Shown here piece after piece: positions 45,880 through 53,923 of a stretch of 64,000 bases of DNA. Source of the stretch: Youhaiella tibetensis. GTDB lineage: Bacteria; Pseudomonadota; Alphaproteobacteria; Rhizobiales; Devosiaceae. The notes beneath the pieces were generated by a model. The model was not told where the DNA came from. It searched no databases and worked only from the letters and a program-made list of their open reading frames with translations. A program made the translations under genes and the position numbers. The stretch's first letter is position 1. Each line of letters starts with the position of its first letter. The stretch spans positions 806,001-870,000 of the forward strand of contig NZ_CP041690.1 of assembly GCF_008000755.1 (NCBI RefSeq). The letters are read 5' to 3'.

Positions 45880-47238
45880 ATGGCAGACAATGTGGCGGCA
45901 GGCGATGGACTGCCCGAAGACGAAATCGACGTTACGCCTACCCGAGCATTGTTCGTCGACATGCTAACTCGCGATATCCAGTTAACACGAGCGGTAATCG
46001 ATCTCGTCGACAACTGCATCGATGGTGCTAGACGGCTGCGTCCCGGCACTGACGATAGCTTGGAGGGACTCTTCGTTGACCTCACGCTCAACGGCGATCA
46101 GTTCATAATCCACGACAATTGCGGCGGTATTCCAATCGACACTGCGCGGCACTACGCGTTTCGCTTCGGAAGACCAAAGGGGCACGAAGCAACTCCCAAC
46201 TCCGTCGGCCAATTTGGTGTGGGGATGAAGCGTGCACTGTTCAAGTTCGGGCACAAATTCGAGGTTGTTTCGACGACTACGTCTGAGCACTTCGAGCTGC
46301 GGGTAGATGTAGACAAATGGGTCGAAGAAACCGGAGCTTGGCGCTTTCAGTTCGATAGCAACGATACGGGGCTGAACAACCCTATCGAAAAGACTGGCAC
46401 GACAATTACGGTAAAACCACTGCGTGCCAACGTGGCCTCCCAGTTCGCTCTGGAATATTTCCAGAACTCTCTTGCCCGAGAAATACAGGCGGCACAGCAG
46501 CAATACATCGACCGCAAAATGCGCATAAGCTTCAACGGCAAAGGGCTGATTGCTACCGCATGGCGACTCGCCTCCGGAGGAGGAATTGAACCCCTTTACA
46601 TCGACGATGTTGTTCCGACCCCGGGCGGAAACGTACATCGCCGGATCTTTGCTGGTGTAGCGGAATCTAGCCCACAGGCCGCTGGCTGGTACGTATTCTG
46701 CAATGGACGGATGATCTTAGAAGCTGATCAGTCGCCGGCCACTGGTTGGCAAACATCTGGCGACGAAGGCGTGACGATTCCCAAGTATCATGGGCAGTAT
46801 GCTCGCTTCCGGGGATATGTATTCCTTGACGCTGCCGACGCATCGTTACTCCCGTGGAACACCACCAAAACCGGCGTCGATTCAGACTCTGCTATTTGGC
46901 GGAATACCTTCACTCAAATGCAGCTTGCGACCCGGCCGGTCATCGACTTTCTCAACCGACTGGATTCTGAGAATGACAACGAGGAAGAGGGCGAGCGCTA
47001 CCTAACTGCGGCTTTGAGACAAGCTCCTCCGAAGTCAATAAGGGCAGTCGCCAAGCGAGAGACTTTTACTTGGCCCCAATTGCCGCCACGACCGAAGGCG
47101 CCACCCGTTTCAGTAGTTCAGTTTCGTAGACCGAAGGATAAAGTAGACGCGCTTAGGAAAGAACTCGACGTCAGTTCCAACAAGCAACTGGGCGAAGTTC
47201 TTTTCGACGCTGCTTATAGCAAGCACCTGGGGGAATAA
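45880..47238 (+). CDS. MORC/MutL-type GHKL ATPase
   Basis: A 452-aa ATPase. The N-terminal GHKL fold shows the N-box AVIDLVDNCIDGA (~38-50), G1 HDNCGGI (~78-84) and G2 SVGQFGVGMKRALFKFG (~108-124). The catalytic general-base Glu that usually stands four residues before the conserved Asn is Asp41. A transducer-like S5 domain follows, including a Lys at 'NTTKTGVD', then a ~100-aa charged tail. Bacterial MORC/MutL-like ATPases of this kind occur in restriction and defence loci, where ATP-driven dimer clamping senses DNA or gates an effector. Start ATG 45880 follows GGGGGG. The next gene begins 1 base after the stop, so the two form a unit. Confidence 0.8.
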   Translation: MADNVAAGDGLPEDEIDVTPTRALFVDMLTRDIQLTRAVIDLVDNCIDGARRLRPGTDDSLEGLFVDLTLNGDQFIIHDNCGGIPIDTARHYAFRFGRPKGHEATPNSVGQFGVGMKRALFKFGHKFEVVSTTTSEHFELRVDVDKWVEETGAWRFQFDSNDTGLNNPIEKTGTTITVKPLRANVASQFALEYFQNSLAREIQAAQQQYIDRKMRISFNGKGLIATAWRLASGGGIEPLYIDDVVPTPGGNVHRRIFAGVAESSPQAAGWYVFCNGRMILEADQSPATGWQTSGDEGVTIPKYHGQYARFRGYVFLDAADASLLPWNTTKTGVDSDSAIWRNTFTQMQLATRPVIDFLNRLDSENDNEEEGERYLTAALRQAPPKSIRAVAKRETFTWPQLPPRPKAPPVSVVQFRRPKDKVDALRKELDVSSNKQLGEVLFDAAYSKHLGE

Positions 47239-47239
47239 G

Positions 47240-48193
47240 GTGCCAGCTAGCTATCGCGAGATCGACTACCGCATCCGTCCGGGAAAGTATGTCGAGAGGA
47301 TGATGATGATAGAGGCTTTTCGGCGTCTGCGGTTTGCGAGCGTCGAGAGCTACCAATATGTTGGACTTGGCAGCGTGTACTTTAGCGACTTTATGTTGGT
47401 ACACAGGGCGCTTGGCATTCACAAGCTTGTCAGCATCGAACGCGCCGTGCACGACAAGAATCGTTTCCTAGGCAACATACCGTTTTCGTCGGTTGAAATG
47501 CTCTGGGGCGACACAGCAACAGAACTGGCTAAGGTCGACCTATCGTTAAGATCAATCGTCTGGTTAGACTATGACGGTAGACTAAGCGCGTCTATGTTGA
47601 ACGATATAACCAGCGTGGCGTCGCGTGCGACGAGTGGTTCAGTTCTTGCCGTAACAGTACAGTGCAAATTTGACCGGGTCGCGGGTGAACATGGCGAAGA
47701 CGCGTCAGTTCAGACACTTGTAGATGCATTAGGTGCTGACCGAATTCCCTACAATCTCAAGACCGAAGACATAGAAGGCCAAGGAACTGGTCGTCTATTT
47801 CGAAAGGTTATCGTGGAGGAGGTGGATCGCGCACTAAGCGCGAGGAATGCAATTCTTCACAAGACCCACCAGTTTCAAGCTCGCCAAGTTTTCAACTTCC
47901 GCTACGAAGATGGCGTCCCAATGATGACCGTGGCAGTCGTGATCTTTGATGCTGGGCAGCGTGGCTTGCTCGACCTATGTGCATTCGAGGCCTTGGACTT
48001 TGTCAGGAATGGAGAGGAAGAGTTTAAGATAGCGATACCTAAGTTGACTCCTAGGGAAATTAAGCTCTTAGAGGCGCAGATGCCTAACGATGACCCCAGC
48101 AAGATTGTATTGGGTCCAATACCGCCCAAAGACGCGGCGCAATATACAAAGCTGTATCGCTTCTTCCCCAATATTGCTTTCGTGGAATCGTAA
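47240..48193 (+). CDS. Putative O-methyltransferase-like Rossmann protein paired with the ATPase
   Basis: A 317-aa protein. After a basic N-terminus (YREIDYRIRPGKYVERMMM) it has a SAM-binding-like Rossmann order: glycine loop YVGLGSVYFSDF (~38-50), acidic strand end VSIERA, and a fourth-strand motif WLDYDG followed by a switching-charge region. This resembles three-Cys-motif partner and related O-methyltransferase-like proteins found beside HATPase proteins, but no experimentally defined function is known to me. C-terminal ~120 residues are unrelated to known domains I recognise. GTG start at 47240, one base after the ATPase stop, with GGGGG upstream. Confidence 0.65.
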   Translation: MPASYREIDYRIRPGKYVERMMMIEAFRRLRFASVESYQYVGLGSVYFSDFMLVHRALGIHKLVSIERAVHDKNRFLGNIPFSSVEMLWGDTATELAKVDLSLRSIVWLDYDGRLSASMLNDITSVASRATSGSVLAVTVQCKFDRVAGEHGEDASVQTLVDALGADRIPYNLKTEDIEGQGTGRLFRKVIVEEVDRALSARNAILHKTHQFQARQVFNFRYEDGVPMMTVAVVIFDAGQRGLLDLCAFEALDFVRNGEEEFKIAIPKLTPREIKLLEAQMPNDDPSKIVLGPIPPKDAAQYTKLYRFFPNIAFVES

Positions 48194-48665
48194 CCCTCCT
48201 GCTAGTCACCCGTGACCTCCGATTAGTGGAGGGTTTGGGCCGCTTGCGGATTGTGCCCTAATGGAGAACGCTGTTCATCCCGCCTTACGCTCGGGACTTT
48301 TATTCCGTCACTACCTTGTGCGTCTACCTCACCTAGCCTTTTAGGGTCTTGGCGCATGCCGTCATAATATTTTGCTGTTGGACTGCATGTTTTCATGCTC
48401 GATCCGATTAGGTCGCGCCGGACACTGACACTGGACGCCAAGCTCCCCGGTCTAGAATTTGGGGTCGGTCGCTTAACATGAGCAATCTACGTTGCGGCGG
48501 CGCAAATTCCCCCCTAGGGGGCTGCCGAAATGCTGAACCGCTTCCGCGCGGCTGCATTGTACCACCTAACGAGACTGCGTCCATAAATGTCAGGCACAAC
48601 GAACGTTGACATTAGACAAATGGCTTGACTAGAATCGTCCTCGCCGACCAAGAGGAACTACGCCT
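48194..48665. other. Non-coding stretch inside the island
   Basis: About 470 bases with no gene I can support. It separates the ATPase pair from the recombinase and includes a good promoter at its right end (48606-48635). No clear inverted repeats or att-like sequences were found; it may be a scar between two separately acquired cargo modules. Confidence 0.5.
48606..48635 (+). promoter_or_regulatory. Sigma-70-type promoter for the serine recombinase
   Basis: TTGACA (48606-48611) and TAGAAT (48630-48635) are separated by 18 bases, ending 30 bases before the recombinase ATG at 48666. AAGAGGAA in between serves as ribosome site. Confidence 0.65.
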
Positions 48666-49370
48666 ATGCGCCAGTACGTCATCTACACCCGAGTGAGTAC
48701 GAAGGATCAGGGACGTAGTGGGCTAGGTTTGGAGGCCCAACAGCGGGACATTAAGCTGTTCTTAAATAACTACTCTGAGGTGCCTTGGGAGATCGTTGGA
48801 GAGTATCAAGATGTGCAATCAGGCGGGGACGATGACCGCCCGCAGCTTCGAACTGCCCTAGAGCAATGTCGTCGGGTTGGGGCGGAGTTACTTGTGGCCA
48901 AGTTAGATCGTCTCAGCCGCAAAGTTTCCTTCATCGCCCAGCTCATGGACGACCCCAAGCTAAGGCTTCGAGTTGCCACCATGCCTCAAGCCGACAAGTT
49001 TCAGCTTCATATCTATGCCGCTTTGGCGGAACAGGAGCGTGACTTCATATCAGCCCGCACCAAGGCCGCCCTAAAGGCCGCTAAGGCCCGTGGGAAAGCA
49101 TTGGGCGGGCTTCGTGATGCGACGATGAAACGTAACGTCGCTATCCAGCACAAGGCTGCTCTGGAGGCTGCGAGGCTCCTACAAGTCATTGCGCCTATGC
49201 GCGATGCCGGGAAGACATTGGCCTCGATAGCGGATGCCCTGGACAACATGCAGATTGCGACCTCAAGAGGCGGCAAATGGACTGCGAAGCAGGTCTCCAG
49301 AGTTATCGGCAGGGGTGGGCCAGCCATCCCCCCATCTCTTAGCCCTCGCGCCCCTGATGATAAATCCTGA
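48666..49370 (+). CDS. Small serine recombinase (resolvase/invertase family)
   Basis: A 234-aa recombinase. The N-terminal catalytic domain has YTRVSTKDQ (nucleophilic Ser), LEAQQRDI, and AKLDRLSRKVSF with the catalytic Arg residues, then ALAEQERDFISARTK. The C-terminal part (AGKTLASIADALDNMQIATSRGGKWTAKQVSRVI) is the recombinase-type DNA-binding region. It can catalyse resolution, inversion or module mobility within the island. Small solo recombinases of this type often lie beside restriction-modification genes. No crossover site pair was identified. Confidence 0.9.
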   Translation: MRQYVIYTRVSTKDQGRSGLGLEAQQRDIKLFLNNYSEVPWEIVGEYQDVQSGGDDDRPQLRTALEQCRRVGAELLVAKLDRLSRKVSFIAQLMDDPKLRLRVATMPQADKFQLHIYAALAEQERDFISARTKAALKAAKARGKALGGLRDATMKRNVAIQHKAALEAARLLQVIAPMRDAGKTLASIADALDNMQIATSRGGKWTAKQVSRVIGRGGPAIPPSLSPRAPDDKS

Positions 49371-49460
49371 AAACGCGCTGGCACGACAGCCTGCTAATTC
49401 TCGGATCGTGGTGGCTGTACCGCTATGGAGCCACCACCTGCAGAAAGTGACTCTATAGCG

Positions 49461-50714
49461 CTATTCAGCTGGTATTGCGAAAGTCTCGGACGACCGTCGT
49501 CTCTGAGCAATAGGAATGGCAATCCCAAAATGGGAGGAGGCTTGGCCCATGTCAAAACTTAACCAAGCTTCGTCACCTAGCTTGATCGCACCGGACGGGC
49601 GTGTTGGGGACATTCCCAGTGCCCGTAGAACCTCTGACGCCACTGCACGCGCAAGCGGAGGTGGGACAGAGTTCCCAACCTGTCTAGCGCCGTGCCATTT
49701 GGTTTTGTGCATCCTGAACCAATCGGGGTAGCCGTGAAGCCTCATCATTTCCCGGACAGTAACGCATCGATTGAACGCATAATGGATAGGTCGGGGCGAT
49801 GTAAAAGCTCCGCGGGCGCTGTCGGTTCCAGCCCTAAGCGTGTTGCTTACACCGAGTGCGTCGAGTTTGAAGAAGCGACTAACCGGCTCTACACTGCCTC
49901 CGCTTGCGGCAGCAAACCGTGCCCGAGATTCTGCGGTGTGTTCAGTCCTGAGACTCGAAGTCAGCGCACCAGGTGTCCACTCGCGCGTGTACCCATAGTG
50001 CCACGCCTCGTTCGAAAGAGCACGAAGCTCCTCAGCGTAGCTGCTGGGGGTGCCGTATGGCGCTCGGCTGATATGGTCAGTTTCCTGAAGCTCCGGAAAT
50101 AGTTCCGCGTCGGGTAGATCCCCCAGCGCCTCATGGCAGTTGACGGCCTTGCTAGTGCCCGCATCCGGATATGACACGCCCGGTTGATCTGACCGGCTAG
50201 CCAAAAGAAATAGTCGCTCGCGGCTTTGTGGGACGCCGAAGTGCTTGGCGTTCAAAACCTTCCAAGGCAGCGTTACGCTGTAGCCGTTGGCGCGAAATTC
50301 TTGGATAAGTTCTTCAAGCAGCCTCTTGTGCTGACCTACGGTCAGTCCCTTCACGTTTTCAAAGACTGCGTGCTTAGCGCCTAGCTCTACCACTATCCGG
50401 ACGAACTCTTTGACCAATCGGTTTCGGGGATCGTCAAGCTGTCTCTGGCCGATGAGGCTGAAGCCCTGACAAGGTGCGCCGCCAAAAACTACATCAACGT
50501 CCGCATCGCCGATGTTTGCTTGCTGACGTATTTCCTGACCGGACAGGCCAATGACCGATCTTGCCAGCGTGGCTGTCTCGGGAAAATTGAACTGGTGGGT
50601 CGAGGCGTGAATAGGGTCGATCTCGACAGCGGCGACTACGTCAAAACCGGCCTGTTCAAAGCCCAGCGACATGCCTCCGGCGCCAGCAAATAGATCGATA
50701 GCAATAGGGCGCAT
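49461..50714 (-). CDS. dcm: C5-cytosine DNA methyltransferase (Dcm family)
   Basis: A 417-aa type II methyltransferase that puts a methyl group on C5 of cytosine in a short DNA target. Ordered motifs: I DLFAGAGGMSLGFEQAG, IV GGAPCQGFSLIGQR (catalytic Cys in PCQ), VI FENVKGL, VIII QSRERLFLLAS, IX within REMMRLHGYPDWF, X RQVGNSVPPPLA. The target-recognition region between VIII and IX gives no readable specificity. It is the last gene of the operon nuclease-vsr-dcm, which is transcribed opposite to the rest of the cargo. Confidence 0.95.
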   Translation of the reverse strand: MRPIAIDLFAGAGGMSLGFEQAGFDVVAAVEIDPIHASTHQFNFPETATLARSVIGLSGQEIRQQANIGDADVDVVFGGAPCQGFSLIGQRQLDDPRNRLVKEFVRIVVELGAKHAVFENVKGLTVGQHKRLLEELIQEFRANGYSVTLPWKVLNAKHFGVPQSRERLFLLASRSDQPGVSYPDAGTSKAVNCHEALGDLPDAELFPELQETDHISRAPYGTPSSYAEELRALSNEAWHYGYTREWTPGALTSSLRTEHTAESRARFAAASGGSVEPVSRFFKLDALGVSNTLRAGTDSARGAFTSPRPIHYAFNRCVTVREMMRLHGYPDWFRMHKTKWHGARQVGNSVPPPLARAVASEVLRALGMSPTRPSGAIKLGDEAWLSFDMGQASSHFGIAIPIAQRRRSSETFAIPAE

Positions 50715-50745
50715 GGATGTACCATTAGGTTAGTGCGTAGTGAAG

Positions 50746-51174
50746 CTACCGCGTATCAGAAGGAAAGTCGATCGAATTTCTAAGCGACGGCAAAAGTGTC
50801 AGCTCGAATTCCTTAGACTTGACCTCACATTCCCAGATCACGAGCACGTGCCAGCCAAGCGCCTGTAGCGCTTCTCGGGCTCTTGCATCTCGAATCACAT
50901 TCGCTTCTCGTTTGGGGCCCCAATAGTCCAACTTGGATTTAGGTGCACGGCCCTTCGGACAATCGTGAGCATGCCAGAAGCAGCCGTTGACGAAGATCGC
51001 AAGACGAAACTTGGGCAAGACGATGTCAGGACGCCCGGGCAAATCCTTCCGGTGGAGCCTAAAGCGATATCCCTCCCTGTGCAAAATCTGCCGCACCAGA
51101 AGCTCGGGACCGGTGTCTTTCGTCTTCACCGCCTTCATAATGGCGGTTCGCTGAGCCGGACTCCGGGTATCCAT
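50746..51174 (-). CDS. vsr: Very-short-patch repair endonuclease Vsr
   Basis: A 142-aa PD-(D/E)XK endonuclease. RSPAQRTAIMKAVKTKDTGPELLVR is the Vsr N-terminus; LPGRPDIVLPKFRLAIFVNGCFWHAHDC holds the catalytic Asp and the Zn-binding/intercalating FWH.H..C cluster (motif parts: GRPDIV, FVNGCFWH). The enzyme nicks beside T in T:G mismatches that arise when 5-methylcytosine deaminates, so it protects the partner methyltransferase's sites. Start at ATG 51174 (MDTRSP) is 7 bases after the nuclease stop; a longer frame to 51261 would overlap that gene. Confidence 0.92.
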   Translation of the reverse strand: MDTRSPAQRTAIMKAVKTKDTGPELLVRQILHREGYRFRLHRKDLPGRPDIVLPKFRLAIFVNGCFWHAHDCPKGRAPKSKLDYWGPKREANVIRDARAREALQALGWHVLVIWECEVKSKEFELTLLPSLRNSIDFPSDTR

Positions 51175-51181
51175 CGAGCAA

Positions 51182-52117
51182 CTAGATTCCAACGAGTTTA
51201 GGTCGAAGCAAATAGAGAGCGTCACGGAAGACTTTGAGACGGGGCGGGACTTCGTCACCACGCTTGATCATCTCAAACTCTACGACATAAATGCCCTCAC
51301 CGCGCACAGCTGCTAGCGCCAGAGGAACGACGTAATCTGCCTTTTGGTTCTTCAGGGCAGCCTCCGCTTGCCAGCCCACCTGCTCGACCACGATCCTTTG
51401 ATTATGCTGCTTGGCCTCGACCGTGACGTGCGCGAACCCACTCGGCCGCGCGGCCCCCTGATCGTACTGCAGGAGATACAGAGCGTCGATCTGCGTTTTC
51501 CGGAGCTTCAAGTCCATTTGAAGGTGAGTAACCGACAGAGCGGGCAGTTGAGACTTTTCAGCAGTCGAGAAGTGCGTCTCGACCACTCGAAGGTTCACCG
51601 CAGACTGGAGCAGCCACGGCTCATCGTTGCGCCCTAACTCCTTCGTCCAAAGAGGAATACTAAGAGTTTGAACGATGAACCTGGGCGTATCCTCAGTTGG
51701 CCCGTAGTCAATCTGGAGGTTATCAGGCCATTCCTCGGTGATCCGGACAAACTCGAAGACCTTGCCGTCGCCTGTCCGCTGCTCTCCGGTCCAACCCTTA
51801 TCGCGTAGCGAAGCAGGCCAGAGCCGGTAGGCTGCTTTCTTGCGAACAATATCTTTGAAGAAATTATTGGGATTACCAACCTTGATTTTCAGAGGAATGA
51901 GTTTTCCCAACTCGACCCTCGCTGTTCTCAGGTCTTCATCTATAATGATGGTTTTCTTGAGAGAATTGGTTTCCTCGATCCACAGATCATCGAAGATATG
52001 CTTAATTAGAAGAGCCTTTTCGCCCTCGTCCCAGGTCTCGGCATCCTCTTTCATTGCTTCGTTCAAATCGAGCTCAGTCAATACGAGGTCGTCAATATCT
52101 TCGTCGTCTTGCTGCAC
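51182..52117 (-). CDS. Putative type II restriction endonuclease (PD-(D/E)XK-like)
   Basis: A 311-aa protein of no family I can name. In the C-terminal half, QIDALYLLQYDQGA followed by FAHVTVEAKQHNQRIVVEQVGWQAEAAL fits a PD-(D/E)XK core: Asp, then E-x-K (VEAKQ), then a helix with conserved Gln. The N-terminal half is acidic and charged and may hold the DNA-reading part. It is the first gene of the operon with vsr and the C5 methyltransferase, the position where the restriction enzyme is expected. Function is inferred from motif plus context; other PD-(D/E)XK roles are possible. Confidence 0.65.
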   Translation of the reverse strand: MQQDDEDIDDLVLTELDLNEAMKEDAETWDEGEKALLIKHIFDDLWIEETNSLKKTIIIDEDLRTARVELGKLIPLKIKVGNPNNFFKDIVRKKAAYRLWPASLRDKGWTGEQRTGDGKVFEFVRITEEWPDNLQIDYGPTEDTPRFIVQTLSIPLWTKELGRNDEPWLLQSAVNLRVVETHFSTAEKSQLPALSVTHLQMDLKLRKTQIDALYLLQYDQGAARPSGFAHVTVEAKQHNQRIVVEQVGWQAEAALKNQKADYVVPLALAAVRGEGIYVVEFEMIKRGDEVPPRLKVFRDALYLLRPKLVGI

Positions 52118-52675
52118 CGTGTACCCCCTAGAATCGCTACCGCAAGTTTAACCTGGAGAGGTGCCTTGACCTAAGTGTCTTTGGGTGTCGCCGTTCGTGC
52201 ATTGAACGAACCAGTTGGTCAGGGGGGCCCCAAAGACAAAAGTGAATCTCGATCATGGACGAGGGTGTTGGACAGCGGATGCTATCGACCACACTTGAAG
52301 CCTTGAGGAAGGAAGGTTCTTGGACATCGCCTCATTGCTGGCATTTGGTTTGCGTCAGTGCCGCAGGGCGGAGGCGAAACGCGATGCTGTCACACATGCT
52401 GGCGACGATTGCCCGGAAAATTACGGGGATCGCCGCAGGCGGCAGGCTCACGGTGGCGAAAGAAAAGACGAAGGCGCATGTGCTGGCCGCTCCGCAAATC
52501 ATAAAACGCCACAAGACCACCACCCGTGATCGCGGCCAGCCAAATCTGACCGCAATTGTTCGAGCCACAGGATGCTCAGAACGGTCATCTGGCAAGACAA
52601 CCAAGCTCAACACTCCAAACTCTTGAATCTGATTGGAGTTTCGTTATGTCAGCGTAATCGGTGAAGGAGCGGCTA
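52118..52675. other. Intergenic region between the R-M operon and the + strand operon
   Basis: About 560 bases. It must hold divergent promoters: one reading left into the restriction operon, one reading right into the RNase H-like operon. A 123-codon frame at 52255-52626 (MDEGVGQRMLSTTLEAL) is open but low-complexity (Ser/Thr/Arg-rich), lacks a ribosome site and resembles no family, so I do not call it a gene; it may be a remnant. Confidence 0.45.
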
Positions 52676-53191
52676 ATGGAAAATGACATCGTCATCCTGA
52701 AGAGCGTTGGGCGATACTTTTCAAAGCAAGTCCCGCCAGTAGGAGTCTGGTTATGGAGCCTAATGTGGCACGACGACGAGCGCGGGCCGATGCACCTTGT
52801 TCGGAACGACGTCTCCGAAATGTTTGAAGCGAGGGGCCATAACATCGGGGCGGATATCTACGCCGTATTGATGGGGCTTAGAGAAGCAGAGTCTCTAGGG
52901 TTGGCTGTAGAAGTTCATACCGCGAATGAGCCGAACGCAAAGACAATTCCCGAGTGGTTCGATGCTTGGGAGAAGAACGGCTGGAAGGCCAAGTCAGGTA
53001 GGACACCTGAAAACTTGGATTGGTGGCGGGAGATTAAGGAGATCACCACGCGTATTCCGGTCACTTGGCACAAGCGGGAGAAGGGGCCTATCGATACCGT
53101 CAAGGAATATGAGCTCCTCCTCGACATGATTGAGGATCGAGATAACGAGTTTTGGATGCAAAGGGCGTTCGATAGAGACCCATGGAAGTGA
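52676..53191 (+). CDS. RNase H-like fold protein lacking catalytic acids
   Basis: A 171-aa protein. The middle, VEVHTANEPNAKTIPEW then DAWEKNGWKAKSGRTPENLDWWREI, follows RNase HI closely (W...NGWK...N.DLW..). The catalytic acids are not kept: the first-strand Asp is absent (VILKSVGRYF), the helix Glu is Asp60 (GADIYAVL), and the second-strand Asp is Ala/Asn (HTAN, 81-84). It is probably a nucleic-acid-binding rather than cleaving RNase H relative. AAGGAG lies six bases before ATG 52676. Its end overlaps the next gene by 10 bases, so translation is coupled. Confidence 0.6.
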   Translation: MENDIVILKSVGRYFSKQVPPVGVWLWSLMWHDDERGPMHLVRNDVSEMFEARGHNIGADIYAVLMGLREAESLGLAVEVHTANEPNAKTIPEWFDAWEKNGWKAKSGRTPENLDWWREIKEITTRIPVTWHKREKGPIDTVKEYELLLDMIEDRDNEFWMQRAFDRDPWK

Positions 53192-53826
53192 CCTCCCAGG
53201 GGCAAAAGTGCAGCCTTCCTGGCTGCCGTCGACTGACACAATCGTCTTCGGGTATCGGACACTCACAACGCTACTGCAAGCACCACGTTGAGTTTCACCG
53301 TAGGCATGGCTCGTACTGGTTCGCCAGCCTTTCCGCTCGTGAGCTTCAGCCGTTCCGCGCTTCTGCGACCCGCTGGTTAAGTGAGAATGCGGAGGACGTA
53401 AGGGTGCAAAAATCGCTTCAAGGCATCGCTTCCTACCTCACCGGAGCAGGCGAAGCGGCCAATGCGTACAGTTTGAGGGATAAGTCGGCGAAAGAGCGTG
53501 CTCTCATCGCATTTGCGCGGCTGAGAGATGCCTCAATTCCTCCTGAACGCATTTTGCAACGGGTGATTGCGGTTTCGGCTTGCTGCGATGCAAAGGGGAT
53601 CGACCAGAGGCAGAGAGAGTATCGTCAGGTCCAGTATGCAAAGGCGGTGCATCGCCTTGCCAGCGGCACCCACAAGACAACGTCAGGGTTCCCAATGCCT
53701 TCCAAGTATCCTCGATCTGAGGGGCAGGTGCTTCGCCACATGGGTGCCTGGTTGGAGGACATTGAAAGCCTTGCCCTCAACGGTCGTGATATCGGCAATC
53801 ATTCGCAAACGAGATCGGGTCCGTGA
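53182..53826 (+). CDS. Putative zinc-binding protein (214 aa)
   Basis: A 214-aa basic protein. The N-terminus has a compact Cys/His cluster (CSLPGCRRL ... YCKHHVEFHRRHG), compatible with one zinc knuckle or ribbon. The rest is helical with no motif I recognise. It overlaps the RNase H-like gene by 10 bases and precedes the polymerase-like gene by about 100. Probable nucleic-acid-binding partner in the same operon; function unknown. Confidence 0.6.
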   Translation: MEVTSQGQKCSLPGCRRLTQSSSGIGHSQRYCKHHVEFHRRHGSYWFASLSARELQPFRASATRWLSENAEDVRVQKSLQGIASYLTGAGEAANAYSLRDKSAKERALIAFARLRDASIPPERILQRVIAVSACCDAKGIDQRQREYRQVQYAKAVHRLASGTHKTTSGFPMPSKYPRSEGQVLRHMGAWLEDIESLALNGRDIGNHSQTRSGP

Positions 53827-53923
53827 GCACATATTGGCTACATCCCGCTAGTTTGAGCCGTTATTGGTCATCACCGAAAAAGTCCCGCTATACCCCTCCT
53901 AGTAGCCTCCCCCTGGTAGCTGC

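Noticed and set aside
52255-52626. A 123-codon frame between the R-M operon and the RNase H-like gene
   Set aside because: No ribosome site, no family resemblance and low-complexity composition. Kept only as a note in the intergenic entry.
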